Source of the DNA: Paenibacillus sp. FSL K6-3182 | GTDB lineage: Bacteria > Bacillota > Bacilli > Paenibacillales > Paenibacillaceae | Reading direction: 5' to 3' | NCBI RefSeq assembly: GCF_037976325.1 | Contig: NZ_CP150265.1 | Location: 448,001-512,000 of the forward strand | DNA: 64,000 nucleotides | Part shown: in pieces, positions 54,515 through 63,225 of the stretch | Position numbering within the stretch: the stretch's first letter is position 1 | How the letters are laid out: every line of letters starts with the position of its first letter | Position numbers and translations under genes: made by a program | Notes under the pieces: model-generated | What the model saw: the letters and a program-made list of their open reading frames with translations, nothing else | Databases searched by the model: none | What the model was told of the DNA's origin: nothing

Positions 54515-55870
54515 ATGGGGAAACGGCAGGAGCAGCTCCATCTCGGAGCATTTATTTATTATACAGGCCATCATCATGCAGGCTGGCGTCATCCGGAGTC
54601 GGGTGTTGAAGGAATGTTTGATGTGAAATTTTATCAGAAGCTTGCGCAAACCGCGGAGCGCGGCAAGTTCGACATGCTCTTCTTCGCGGATCTGCTGTAT
54701 GCCACTAATGTGGGGCAAGCGGTAGCAGGCATGCTGGAGCCTCTTACGCTATTGTCCGCATTATCGGCTGTTACGGAGAAGATCGGGCTGACTGCAACCG
54801 TCTCAACCACATACAACACCCCTTTTAATGTCGCGCGAAAGTTTTCTTCGCTTGATCATATTAGCGGCGGGCGGGCAGGCTGGAATATTGTAACCTCGCA
54901 GCTTGATCTGGAAGCTCATAATTACGGGCAGCCCAAACATCCCGAGCACGGCCTGCGTTATAAGATGGCTCGTGAATTTGTGGATGCCACAACCCGCTTA
55001 TGGGATAGCTGGGAGGATGGCGCGCTTGTGCTTGACCGGGTGTCGGGTCAGTTTGCCGATGAGTCTAAAGTAAGGCCAGTTGATTACAGCGGAGAATGGT
55101 ACTCCACGAAAGGACCGCTGAATGTGCCGAGATCTCCTCAAGGTTATCCGGTGCTAATTCAGGCAGGCTCATCAGGTCCAGGTCAAGACTTTGCGGCCAG
55201 CATTGGCGAAGTTATATTTACGGCGCAGCAATCGCTGGAAGCGGCAAAAATCTTTTATGAGAGTGTGAACAGCAAGCTTGGAGATTATGGAAGGGAACGC
55301 GGCAGTCTAAAAATCATGCCAGGCCTCTCCCCGATTCTTGGTGCGACGGAAGAGGAAGCGAAGCGGCGTTATCAAGAGCTGCAGGAGCTCATTCCTGCCG
55401 CCCATATTGTCGGCTTCTTATCAGGATTCCTCGGCGTAGATCTAAGCAGCTATTCGCTTGATGATCAGCTGCCGGATATTCCTGATCCTGTTGAAGCATC
55501 CAACGGCATGAAGAGCCGTGTTCAGCTTATTATGGATATGGCGCGCAAAGATAAGCTGTCGATGCGGGAGCTTGGAAGCAGAATGCTTGGAGCGAGGGGA
55601 CATTTGCAGTTTGTTGGTACGCCCGTACAGCTGGCTGACCTTATCGAGCTGTGGTTTGAGGACTATGGCTGCGATGGCTTCAATATCATGGCTCCGGTTC
55701 TTCCTGGAGGGCTCGACGACTTCGTTCATTATGTCGTGCCGATTTTGCAGCAGCGTGGACTGTTTCGTGAAGATTACACGGGAGATACCCTTCGTGACCA
55801 TCTTGGACTTGAACGCCCAAGCGAAGGGCATTTCCGCAACAAACGTCCTGTGGTACAAGAACAAGCGTAA
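54515..55870 (+). CDS. FMN-dependent monooxygenase of the NtaA/SnaA/DszA group
   Basis: 451 residues of the luciferase-like (LLM) fold. LGAFIYYTGHHHAGWRHPES at the start, FDMLFFADLLYATN, SGGRAGWNIVTSQ, ARNYG-like NYGQPKHPEHGLRY and LIQAGSSGPGQDFAAS are the signature steps of the NtaA/SnaA/DszA family, which uses reduced FMN from a separate reductase to attack aromatic sulfur, nitrilotriacetate or related compounds. In an operon with a sulfonate transporter, desulfurising an organosulfur compound is the most likely role. GGAGAGG lies 14 nt before the ATG, somewhat far. No flavin reductase gene is adjacent. A terminator follows. Confidence 0.87.
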   Translation: MGKRQEQLHLGAFIYYTGHHHAGWRHPESGVEGMFDVKFYQKLAQTAERGKFDMLFFADLLYATNVGQAVAGMLEPLTLLSALSAVTEKIGLTATVSTTYNTPFNVARKFSSLDHISGGRAGWNIVTSQLDLEAHNYGQPKHPEHGLRYKMAREFVDATTRLWDSWEDGALVLDRVSGQFADESKVRPVDYSGEWYSTKGPLNVPRSPQGYPVLIQAGSSGPGQDFAASIGEVIFTAQQSLEAAKIFYESVNSKLGDYGRERGSLKIMPGLSPILGATEEEAKRRYQELQELIPAAHIVGFLSGFLGVDLSSYSLDDQLPDIPDPVEASNGMKSRVQLIMDMARKDKLSMRELGSRMLGARGHLQFVGTPVQLADLIELWFEDYGCDGFNIMAPVLPGGLDDFVHYVVPILQQRGLFREDYTGDTLRDHLGLERPSEGHFRNKRPVVQEQA

Positions 55871-55900
55871 CAAGAGCTGAGCGGCAATAGTGAAAAAAAC

Positions 55901-55955
55901 GCAAAGAAGCAAGCAGCTGGCGCTATGATTAGGCGACGGCTGCTTGCTTCTTTGC
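55901..55955 (+). terminator. Rho-independent terminator
   Basis: GCAAAGAAGCAAGCAGC pairs with GCTGCTTGCTTCTTTGC; the loop is about 20 nt. The T-run is short, so it is weaker than its stem suggests, and the A-rich left flank makes it usable from the minus strand. Confidence 0.7.
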
Positions 55956-55977
55956 CGTTGTTGCAGAGAAGGGGGGA

Positions 55978-56040
55978 CTAAGGTTTTGTGAATATTCCGC
56001 TCTTTAATAAACACCATCGATTATAAGTAAAATATTTCAT
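55978..56040 (-). CDS. Possible 20-residue peptide
   Basis: ATG 56040 follows GGTGGAGG by 6 nt on the minus strand; the frame has 20 codons (MKYFTYNRWC to GIFTKP) and then TAG. Only the strong ribosome site supports it. It could be the remnant of a longer gene whose 3' part was lost at the adjacent terminator. Confidence 0.35.
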   Translation of the reverse strand: MKYFTYNRWCLLKSGIFTKP

Positions 56041-56091
56041 GGCAAACCTCCACCTTAAAAATAAGTGATAACGGTTCCAAGACAGCAGCCT

Positions 56092-56274
56092 CTATTTTAT
56101 GAAAAATGAATAGGTGACATAGCCGATAGCGATAGCTACCAAACCAAATGCTGCCGTGGAGGAAAGGATACGGAAAAATATTTCCCACTTATCTCTTTTT
56201 GTGTTTCGAATGTCCTTGTCCTCATTCCCCTGCGTCTCATGATGTTCTAGATTATCTTGACGAGGCTTAATGAT
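56092..56274 (-). CDS. Small single-helix membrane protein without a canonical start codon
   Basis: On the minus strand, a frame directly after cse60 encodes a charged N-terminus (IIKPRQDNLEHHETQGNE) and a C-terminal membrane helix (FRILSSTAAFGLVAIAIGYV) before TAG at 56092. Its composition is plainly coding-like, but the frame, open from 56313, contains no ATG, GTG or TTG. ATC 56274 or ATT 56271 are the only nearby possibilities and have no ribosome site. The start may be non-canonical, or the gene may have lost it. Listed as a probable gene or very recent pseudogene downstream of cse60. Confidence 0.45.
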   Translation of the reverse strand: MIKPRQDNLEHHETQGNEDKDIRNTKRDKWEIFFRILSSTAAFGLVAIAIGYVTYSFFIK

Positions 56275-56291
56275 GGGATCACCCGCTTTCT

Positions 56292-56489
56292 TTATTCCTT
56301 CTCTTTGCTTTGCTTATAAACGACAAGTATAGTGCTGCGCTGATAAGTGTTGCCTGAAGTGGCTGTTTTGATCATGGAGCCGTAGCAAATATTAATGACT
56401 TGATCGTCGCTCAGTTCTGCCAAAAACTCATTTGCTCTTTTTTCAGCAAAAACAGAATCCGTATCAATAAATTCTTTTACTTGAATCAT
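56292..56489 (-). CDS. cse60: Sporulation protein Cse60 family
   Basis: 65 residues from ATG 56489. MIQVKEFIDTDSVFAEKRANEFL, the SDDQVINICYGSM centre and the final STILVVYKQ match the small Cse60 family, whose founding member in B. subtilis is a 60-residue protein made under SigE in the mother cell. GGGAGG lies about 11 nt upstream. The longer frame begins in a region with no coding character. The molecular role of Cse60 is not established. Confidence 0.78.
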   Translation of the reverse strand: MIQVKEFIDTDSVFAEKRANEFLAELSDDQVINICYGSMIKTATSGNTYQRSTILVVYKQSKEKE

Positions 56490-56623
56490 ATTCGTTGTGT
56501 CCTCCCTTACCAAATAAATATACAGATAGGCACCCCGCGTCGATAGCAGAATGCCTTCTGACGTCCACCATAGCATTGCGTACTATAAGTGTCAACAGGG
56601 AGATTTAATGATCCATTTTAGAC

Positions 56624-56670
56624 AAAAAAAATAGGGGCAGCTTCGCTAAAATAACGAAGCTGCCCCTATT
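56624..56670 (-). terminator. Rho-independent terminator, minus strand
   Basis: A perfect 16-bp stem, AATAGGGGCAGCTTCG with CGAAGCTGCCCCTATT, 9-nt loop, with an A8 run on the plus strand (T8 on the minus strand). It points to transcription coming from the region above 56670 on the minus strand, yet only a gene fragment is visible there. Confidence 0.88.
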
Positions 56671-56828
56671 CGGCTGCATTGGTTGTTTAGCTTTTTTTCC
56701 AGACGCCTCCATTTAAATATCTGCTTGCCGCTCTTCAGCGTGACCTTGCTCCAGCGTGTGCTGGATTGTTCGAATAGCTCTTTGTAAGAAACTGTTTTAT
56801 AGAATCCTTTTTTATACTGAGCATTAAT
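56646..56828 (-). pseudogene. Remnant of a basic protein C-terminus
   Basis: A 60-codon minus-strand frame (from an ATT just after TAG, ending inside the terminator stem) has coding-like content: INAQYKKGFYKTVSYKELFEQS, then WSKVTLKSGKQIFKWRRLEKKL. No ATG/GTG/TTG start and no ribosome site are present. Placement before a strong terminator suggests the 3' end of a lost gene. The family was not recognised. The rest of 56829-57033 holds no gene. Confidence 0.35.
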
Positions 56829-57033
56829 CTAGTAATCTCGTTAATTCATGTAAATAAAACTAACATATGTTTTCTTTAATTTAGTAAGGATATAAGCATG
56901 AATGAGTGAAAAATAGAGTTAAAGCTCGATGGTTACGCTTTTTTATCCACTTTAATGATTTGTTAACTTATATAACATGAAATAGACTGATGTAGAAGAA
57001 AGAGAGAATTATATCGCATAGGAGGAGTTAAAC

Positions 57034-58410
57034 ATGACACAAGTTGTAAAGAGCGAGATAGCGAAAAAGATTTTAATTCCACTGCTTGTACTTTCATTGC
57101 TTGCAGCGATGGTAGGGGTACTGACAAAAACGGATTTTGTACGCGCGGAGGAAGCGCCGCAGCTGCCGACATTTGATATTCCGGCCCTATCAGCTGAACA
57201 TCAAGCTTCAAGTCTTCCTAATGTTATTGTTGTTGCAACAGGAGGAACGATTGCGGGTAAGGCAAGCAATAATGATCCTACTAACTTCCAGAGCTATGCG
57301 GCTGGTACTTATAAAATGGCAGATATGGTTGCTCAGCTGCCTGGGAAAAATAAAATAGCTGATGTCTCTACCTATCAATTCGGCAACAAGGGTTCGAGTG
57401 GCTATAGTATTAGAGATCTTTATGATCTATCGCTTGCGGTAGACGAAGCTCTTAAGATTTATGATAGTGCAGTTGTAACGACGGGTACGGATACGATGGA
57501 AGAAATCGCGTATTTCCTCGATCTAACCGTTCGCAGTGAAAAACCGGTTGTTGTTACAGGCTCTATGCGTCCATGGGATGTTATTGGAACGGATGCGCCT
57601 GCCAATCTCTATCAAGCTATTAAACTAGCTGGGAGCGGTAAAACAAAATGGTTTGGCACAGTGGTCATGTTGAATGATGTCATTTATGCGGCACGTGAAG
57701 TTACGAAGTCAAATTCACACCGTACCGATACTTTTGATGCTCCGATGTTTGGTGCACTAGGTTATGTGGATGACCCGGCTGTTCGTATTTACCGTGCTCC
57801 TGCTAGAGCGGCAAAAGCAGGCACACCAGCATGGGCTTCACCATTCGATTTGAAAACCATCTCCAAAGATAGTCTTCCGATAGTAGAAATCGTATACAGC
57901 TATCAAGAAGCAGGCGGCGGCGCTATTCGCGGCTTGGTGGAAGATGGCGCGAAGGGAATTGTAACCGCAGGAACAGGCGCTGGCGGTATTTCGTCGAAGC
58001 TAAGTGCTGCGCGTTCCGCGGCCATTAAGGATAAAGGTGTCGTATTTGTATCGACAACAAGAACAGGCTCAGGCTCTATCTATGATAGCGGCAGCGGAAG
58101 TGTTATTGGCGGAGACAACTTGAACGCGGCGCATGCTCGTATGATGTTGTTGCTGTCCCTAGCATTTACAAACGATGTAAACAAGATTAGAAACTGGTTC
58201 ACGACTTTTGGCACACAGGATGTAGAAATTTCAGTTGATGAAAATACGGTACTAAGCACGACAGTTGAAGAACCAATCGAAGAGCCTGTTGTGACGGAAC
58301 CGGTCGTAGTTGTTCCTACACCGGAAGCAGAAGTTCCTGCTGCTTCAGAAGTGCCAGTTCAGCCCACTGCAACAGAAACAACGCCTGAAACAGCACCAGT
58401 GACGCCATAA
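57034..58410 (+). CDS. Secreted type II L-asparaginase, copy 1
   Basis: 458 residues. Signal peptide (ILIPLLVLSLLAAMVGVL, cut near VRAEE), then a full asparaginase: VVATGGTIAG with nucleophile T72, VTTGTDTMEEIA with the second Thr-Asp (T152/D153), VVVTGSMRP, TKSNSHRTDTF and GIVTAGTGAGG. It hydrolyses asparagine to aspartate and ammonia outside the cell. The last 60 residues are a Pro/Thr/Glu/Val-rich tail, where copy 2 has wall-binding repeats, so this copy is released or tail-attached. AGGAGG precedes ATG 57034. The catalytic domains of the two copies are nearly identical in protein but differ at many synonymous sites. Confidence 0.92.
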   Translation: MTQVVKSEIAKKILIPLLVLSLLAAMVGVLTKTDFVRAEEAPQLPTFDIPALSAEHQASSLPNVIVVATGGTIAGKASNNDPTNFQSYAAGTYKMADMVAQLPGKNKIADVSTYQFGNKGSSGYSIRDLYDLSLAVDEALKIYDSAVVTTGTDTMEEIAYFLDLTVRSEKPVVVTGSMRPWDVIGTDAPANLYQAIKLAGSGKTKWFGTVVMLNDVIYAAREVTKSNSHRTDTFDAPMFGALGYVDDPAVRIYRAPARAAKAGTPAWASPFDLKTISKDSLPIVEIVYSYQEAGGGAIRGLVEDGAKGIVTAGTGAGGISSKLSAARSAAIKDKGVVFVSTTRTGSGSIYDSGSGSVIGGDNLNAAHARMMLLLSLAFTNDVNKIRNWFTTFGTQDVEISVDENTVLSTTVEEPIEEPVVTEPVVVVPTPEAEVPAASEVPVQPTATETTPETAPVTP

Positions 58411-58430
58411 TTAGGGGGAGGAGTACGGTT

Positions 58431-60668
58431 ATGACCATAAGAAGTGAATCATCTACAGCAAAGAAAGTTTTCATTCCCCTCCTCATTATGGCTCTCCTCA
58501 GTACGATACTGACTGGTTATGCCAGCTCAGTTCGTGCCGAGACTGCAGCACCTCAGCTGCCTACCTTTGATATTCCGGCATTGTCCGAGGAGCATAAAGC
58601 TTCTCCATTGCCAAATGTCATTGTAGTGGCGACTGGCGGGACGATTGCTGGTAAAGCGAGTAATAATGATCCTACTAATTTCCAAAGCTATGCTGCAGGA
58701 ACGTATAAAATGGCGGATATGGTAGCTCAGCTGCCTGGGAAAAATAAAATAGCGGATGTCTCTACTTATCAATTCGGCAACAAGGGCTCGAGCGGCTACA
58801 GTATGAAGGACCTGTATGATCTCTCCCTTGCGGTGGATGCTGCGCTTGAAATTTATGATAGTGCAGTTGTTACGACAGGTACGGACACGATGGAGGAAAT
58901 TGCTTATTTTCTCGATCTAACTGTTCAAAGCGAGAAGCCGGTAGTTGTTACGGGTTCAATGCGGCCTTGGGATGTCATTGGAACGGATGCTCCAGCCAAC
59001 CTGTATCAAGCAATTAAGGTGGCGGGGAGCGGCAAAACAAAGTGGTTCGGCACGGTCGTTATGCTTAACGATGTCATTCATGCGGCACGCGAAGTAACAA
59101 AGAGCAATTCGCACCGGACGGATACGTTTGAGACACCGATGTTCGGCGTGCTTGGTTACGTTGATGATGCAGCGGTACGTATGTATCGTCTGAATGCTAG
59201 GGCGCTCAAAGCTGGACAAGCGGATTGGAAAACGCCGTTTGCATTGAAAAATATTTCGAAGGACAATTTGCCTATCGTTGAAATCGTTTATAGCTACCAA
59301 GAAGCCGGCGGCGGTGCCATTCGTGCTTTAGTAGCTGATGGAGCCAAAGGGATTGTAACAGCCGGCACTGGGGCGGCTGGTATTTCGTCGAAGATGAGTG
59401 CGGCGCGGTCCGCAGCAATTAAGGATCATGGCGTTACATTCGTATCGACGACTAGAACGGGTTCTGGAACGATCACTGGCGGCGGAAACGGCATTATTGC
59501 TGGAGATAATTTAAACCCGCAGCATGCACGCATCATGCTTATGCTTTCGCTGGCATTCTCGAATGATTTTGCTACAGTGAAGAACTTGTTTGAAACAGTA
59601 GGGACACAAGATATTAAGATTGATGTGCCTGAAACGCCTGTAACTCCCACACCTACACCGACTCCAACTCCAACTCCAACTCCTCCAGTAGAAGGCGGTA
59701 CGGGTGGATCGGGTGGGAATGTATCAAATAAAGGACAGGTTTCGATTGGTGCAGGCAGCGCAGGTACGCTTGGCTTGGATGATAGCGTTACTGTATCTAT
59801 TCCAGCAGGTGCGACGAAGGAGCAAATGCTGCTTTCTATTGAGAAACTGACTGAAACGGGCGGCATTGTTGAGCCATCGAGCAAGCGAGTGTCTTCTATT
59901 TTTGAAATACTCAAGTCGATATCAGCTGATTTCTTTGTTCCAGTCACGCTGACCTTTAAGCTTGATGCCTCTTTGATCAAGAGTGGTCAGACGGCGTCCG
60001 TATTCTATTACGATGAGGTGAAGAAGCAATGGGTAGAGATGGGTGGTACGGTAAAGGATAACTTTATTACTGTACAATCTGATCATTTTACTAAGTTTGC
60101 TGTATTCGCTGTAGACAAGAAAGTTGAAGAAGTGCCTTCTTTTACAGATATATCAAGGCACTGGGCAGAGGCTGCTATTAAAGAGGCGGTCGCATCCGGT
60201 ATTGTGAAGGGATATGAAGACGGTACTTTTAAACCGAATAAAACCGTAACACGTGCGGAATTTTCCGTTATGCTGATGGGTGCGTTGAAAGCGGATGGTG
60301 CAGGCTCGGTGCTTGCCTTTGCTGATAATGACAAAATTGCAGCTTGGGCAAAGGAAGCTGTTGCACAAGCGGTCAAAGCGGACATTATTAGCGGCTATCC
60401 AGATGGAACCTTCCGTCCGGGCGCAAACATTTTGCGTATGGAAATGGTATCAATGATTGCAAGCGGTGCTGGATTAACGTTAGATCCGAATGCGACAACC
60501 AGCTTTGCTGATAACAAGGATATCCCGGCATGGGCGAAGGGTGCGGTTAGAGCAGTTAGTGATAAAGGCATCATTCAGGGGCGTACGGGCAATATCTTTG
60601 CGCCAAAAGCTACGGCAACGCGGGCAGACGCGATTACGGTTATTATGAATATGCTTAAGAGCAAGTAG
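58431..60668 (+). CDS. Secreted L-asparaginase, copy 2, SLH-anchored
   Basis: 745 residues. Signal peptide, an asparaginase domain (about 50-395) nearly identical to copy 1 and with the same catalytic motifs, a (Pro-Thr)n linker at about 403-420, a beta-sandwich-like module (about 425-565; SVTVSIPAGATKEQMLLSIEKL, SADFFVPVTLTFKLDASL) common in SLH proteins, and three SLH repeats (about 569-745; TFKPNKTVTRAEF, TFRPGANILRMEM, IFAPKATATRADA). The enzyme is therefore held on the cell wall. It starts 20 nt after copy 1, after GGGGAGGAG, so both are made from one transcript. A terminator follows. Confidence 0.93.
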   Translation: MTIRSESSTAKKVFIPLLIMALLSTILTGYASSVRAETAAPQLPTFDIPALSEEHKASPLPNVIVVATGGTIAGKASNNDPTNFQSYAAGTYKMADMVAQLPGKNKIADVSTYQFGNKGSSGYSMKDLYDLSLAVDAALEIYDSAVVTTGTDTMEEIAYFLDLTVQSEKPVVVTGSMRPWDVIGTDAPANLYQAIKVAGSGKTKWFGTVVMLNDVIHAAREVTKSNSHRTDTFETPMFGVLGYVDDAAVRMYRLNARALKAGQADWKTPFALKNISKDNLPIVEIVYSYQEAGGGAIRALVADGAKGIVTAGTGAAGISSKMSAARSAAIKDHGVTFVSTTRTGSGTITGGGNGIIAGDNLNPQHARIMLMLSLAFSNDFATVKNLFETVGTQDIKIDVPETPVTPTPTPTPTPTPTPPVEGGTGGSGGNVSNKGQVSIGAGSAGTLGLDDSVTVSIPAGATKEQMLLSIEKLTETGGIVEPSSKRVSSIFEILKSISADFFVPVTLTFKLDASLIKSGQTASVFYYDEVKKQWVEMGGTVKDNFITVQSDHFTKFAVFAVDKKVEEVPSFTDISRHWAEAAIKEAVASGIVKGYEDGTFKPNKTVTRAEFSVMLMGALKADGAGSVLAFADNDKIAAWAKEAVAQAVKADIISGYPDGTFRPGANILRMEMVSMIASGAGLTLDPNATTSFADNKDIPAWAKGAVRAVSDKGIIQGRTGNIFAPKATATRADAITVIMNMLKSK

Positions 60669-60680
60669 TGGTTTGGACGG

Positions 60681-60734
60681 AAAAAAGGGCGTTTTTTAAA
60701 GGTCGAATAGGACCTTTAAGAGCCGCCTTTTTTT
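60681..60734. terminator. Bidirectional terminator between convergent genes
   Basis: AAAGGGCG/CGCCTTT outer stem with an inner AAAGGTC/GACCTTT hairpin, A6 on the left and T7 on the right. It can end both the asparaginase operon and the minus-strand SDR gene. Confidence 0.85.
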
Positions 60735-60753
60735 CATACCATGCAACTTTAAA

Positions 60754-62583
60754 CTAGAGCCCCGCTTGAAATAATAGGCGCGCTGTTTCAGATGGATGAG
60801 AAAGGGGGAAGTGGTGACCGCGTGCTAGAAGCTGAGTGGGAACTGCGCTGTAAGTTTTCGGTATCGTATACACACGGTCCTGTGAGCCCCAAATGATACT
60901 GACCCGTTTCTCACCCCATTGTTCGGGTTGTTGTCGGAAATGCTCATCCTTCGTTAACTGGGCGAGTGTGTCAGCCAGAGTGGCTCTAACGCGCGGGGAG
61001 CTGAGCTCGTTCAAAACATATTCCAAATAGTCCTTAGGGATTTGACCGATCCTCTCGAAGCATCCCTGCAATACAAGCTCCTTGCGCAAGGTTGCTAAGG
61101 ATATATGGGGCAAAAGCATACGATTGACGATTCTACTCCTATATCTGCTGTTCGCATGGTGGAGCGCTGGCTGCAATAAATGCACGGCTTGGATACGCTC
61201 TGGCATACGCTCCATGACCTTGGCTGCGAGCAATGCTCCATAGGAATGACCGATTAAAGTAACGGTTTCCGGTTGTGATGTAATAGCGGACATAATAGCC
61301 TCGACATGCCCATTTACTACGTTTACCGGATGATGGTGATAGGGTGATCGCCCGAAGCCTGGTAAATCAGCAATCCATATCTGACGATGCCGCAGTTCTG
61401 AAGCTAGCGGTATAAGACAGTCTGCACCGCTGAAGGTACCGGGCAGCAAAATAATCGGGTTGCCGCTTCCAGTTTTTTCTAGCGTGGCAAGTGGACCGCG
61501 TTTGCTGCGTACGAAATTAGGATGACTTGTCGGCCTATGGGATAAACGATAATCCAAATCGGCAATCACATGCGGGAGAACCGATAAATCTACAGTGGCA
61601 GGAAGCGAATATTTTTGCTGAATATGCTGTGTAGATTGTAGAGGGAATGCTTGATTGACAATAAAGCTGAGCGATTCTTGGGGAATGCCTAGTTTGCTTC
61701 CCATACGGGAGCTTAAAATCTTGCTCAAAAGGGATACAGGGATAAAACCGATTGGAGACGGGACTCTAAGTTCCTTATTTATGAGTGTTATTAGCTGGCT
61801 CATGTTAAGGCTTGCTGCTTGTTCTTCAAGTAAATAATAGGTGTTGCTTAGAGGTTGTTGCTCGTTCGCAAGGGCAGCAATGAAAGCTGCCGTATGATCG
61901 AGATGGACGAGCGGGAGCCAGTGTTTTTTGCCTCCTGGAACAGTGCCCATAAGTTTTTTTCTCGCCGCTGCTATCAAAATGCCTAACCCTCCGGTTTGCT
62001 CCGTGTTGCCGGTAGTAGAATCACCGATGACTACGCTTGGGTTAACGACGGAAAGAGGATAGCCAGTTTGTTTAGCATGCTGGCGGATATGAACGTCTGC
62101 GTTTATTTTCATTCGCTCATAAGGAGCTTCGTGCTCCAAAAGCTGCATAATGGCTGTTGCATCGTTTAAGTTCGAATCGGTCACAGGACTTTTGAAACCA
62201 ACGACATGAATGAAATGCAGGGGATTTCCATTCTCGTAAAGCTCAGCAGCAAGTGAAGTTAAATGGTTAGCTGCATCAAGGAAAACCCTCTTTGCTTGTT
62301 GTTCAGTTAAAAGAATATCCATTGGTCCGCCAGCGTGTATAATGACATCCACGTTTTGTATCGCAAGGCGATCGCTTGAAGATAAGCCCAGTCCTTGCTT
62401 TGTCAAATCTCCGATTACGGCTGATAGGAGACCGGACTCCTCGTGGTTTGTTTGCTCAATAAGTTCCGCTATTCGGCTATGTGAACGCGCTAAAGCAGTA
62501 ATGCGATGACCGTCGGCAGCTAGCCGTTTAATAATTTGGGAGCCGACAAAACCTGTTCCGCCCGTCATGAATACATGTGCCAT
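60754..62583 (-). CDS. Fusion of SDR (epimerase/dehydratase-type) and alpha/beta-hydrolase
   Basis: 609 residues from ATG 62583, after AGAGGAGTG; the longer frame adds 8 unsupported residues. Residues 1 to about 355 are an extended SDR: MTGGTGFVGSQI NAD(P)-binding loop (7-17), IHAGGPMD, and the Y155-xxx-K159 pair in APYERMKINAD. Residues about 370-609 are an alpha/beta hydrolase: PIILLPGTFSG oxyanion region, GHSYGAL nucleophile S447, GSQDRVY D569 and GHHFPL H590. Both domains look catalytically complete. The fusion suggests consecutive steps on one substrate, for example reduction of a carbonyl and hydrolysis of an ester or lactone. It is preceded by an operator identical in core to that of the TetR gene. 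Confidence 0.85.
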   Translation of the reverse strand: MAHVFMTGGTGFVGSQIIKRLAADGHRITALARSHSRIAELIEQTNHEESGLLSAVIGDLTKQGLGLSSSDRLAIQNVDVIIHAGGPMDILLTEQQAKRVFLDAANHLTSLAAELYENGNPLHFIHVVGFKSPVTDSNLNDATAIMQLLEHEAPYERMKINADVHIRQHAKQTGYPLSVVNPSVVIGDSTTGNTEQTGGLGILIAAARKKLMGTVPGGKKHWLPLVHLDHTAAFIAALANEQQPLSNTYYLLEEQAASLNMSQLITLINKELRVPSPIGFIPVSLLSKILSSRMGSKLGIPQESLSFIVNQAFPLQSTQHIQQKYSLPATVDLSVLPHVIADLDYRLSHRPTSHPNFVRSKRGPLATLEKTGSGNPIILLPGTFSGADCLIPLASELRHRQIWIADLPGFGRSPYHHHPVNVVNGHVEAIMSAITSQPETVTLIGHSYGALLAAKVMERMPERIQAVHLLQPALHHANSRYRSRIVNRMLLPHISLATLRKELVLQGCFERIGQIPKDYLEYVLNELSSPRVRATLADTLAQLTKDEHFRQQPEQWGEKRVSIIWGSQDRVYTIPKTYSAVPTQLLARGHHFPLSHPSETARLLFQAGL

Positions 62584-62610
62584 TAGTAAACACTCCTCTG
62601 AAATCATTTA

Positions 62611-62628
62611 TAGTACTAATCAGTACTA
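62611..62628. promoter_or_regulatory. TetR operator 2 (promoter of the SDR fusion)
   Basis: TAGTACT-AATC-AGTACTA, a perfect 7-bp inverted repeat with a 4-bp spacer. It has the same core and spacing as the operator over the TetR start (63223-63252). On the minus strand TATAAA adjoins it (62606-62611), so binding would block the SDR promoter. Confidence 0.8.
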
Positions 62629-62643
62629 AAGTTTTTAAAAAAA

Positions 62644-63225
62644 TTACTTTAGCATAGAAGCTAAAGCATGAAGCGATTGCTGTAGTATGGTTGGGTCTTG
62701 CTGAGCATGCTGCAGGAACAATCCGCCCTCGATCGTGGACAAAATTAAGGAGGCCATTGGTTGAGGGGGCAGTTTGCTGTTCATTTCATTTCTAGCAATG
62801 CCCTCTGTAATAAGCTGCTCGAGGATCGTTAATTGTTTTTTGAAAAATGCGCTTATCTGTTCCCGAATGGCAGTTGCCTCCATTGGTGTTTGCGTGTATA
62901 GCGTTAAAAAAGGACACCCTCCGAGGCAGTCGATATCCTGCAGAGTGAGCGTCTGCATAAGTTTCGTCAGCCTTTCCATAACAGGCAGCTCGGTTTGATT
63001 GGCAATATGAGCTATAAGTGCTTCATATTGATCAGTCATCCGCTCAATGATCGTGGACAATATCTCCTCTTTACTCTTGAAATAGTAATAAATATTAGTT
63101 TTGGATACTTTGCTCGCTGCAACAATATCATCCATGCTTGTGACGAGATAACCTTTGCTCAAAAACAAGTTGGACGCTGTCTGTAGCGCAATTTCGCGAT
63201 TAGATGTTTTGGAGGTCGTTTTCAT
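62644..63225 (-). CDS. TetR-family repressor of the SDR fusion
   Basis: 193 residues. N-terminal helix-turn-helix MDDIVAASKVSKTNIYYYFKSKEEIL; the C-terminal helical domain belongs to the YfiR/TetR_C-like type (CLGGCPFLTLYTQTP). It is the only regulator beside the fusion gene, and the paired operators at 62611 and 63223 strongly suggest that it controls both. No ribosome site precedes ATG 63225; instead the start lies inside a palindrome and about 1 nt after the predicted transcript start, so the message is probably leaderless. The inducer is unknown, probably the substrate of the fused enzyme. Confidence 0.85.
   Translation of the reverse strand: MKTTSKTSNREIALQTASNLFLSKGYLVTSMDDIVAASKVSKTNIYYYFKSKEEILSTIIERMTDQYEALIAHIANQTELPVMERLTKLMQTLTLQDIDCLGGCPFLTLYTQTPMEATAIREQISAFFKKQLTILEQLITEGIARNEMNSKLPPQPMASLILSTIEGGLFLQHAQQDPTILQQSLHALASMLK

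Noticed and set aside
59426..59980. 184-residue antisense frame with GVGVGVGV run
   Set aside because: It is the complement of the Pro-Thr linker DNA in asparaginase copy 2.
57034..60668. Insertion sequence or transposon explaining the asparaginase duplication
   Set aside because: No transposase, terminal repeats or target duplications seen; simple tandem duplication suffices.
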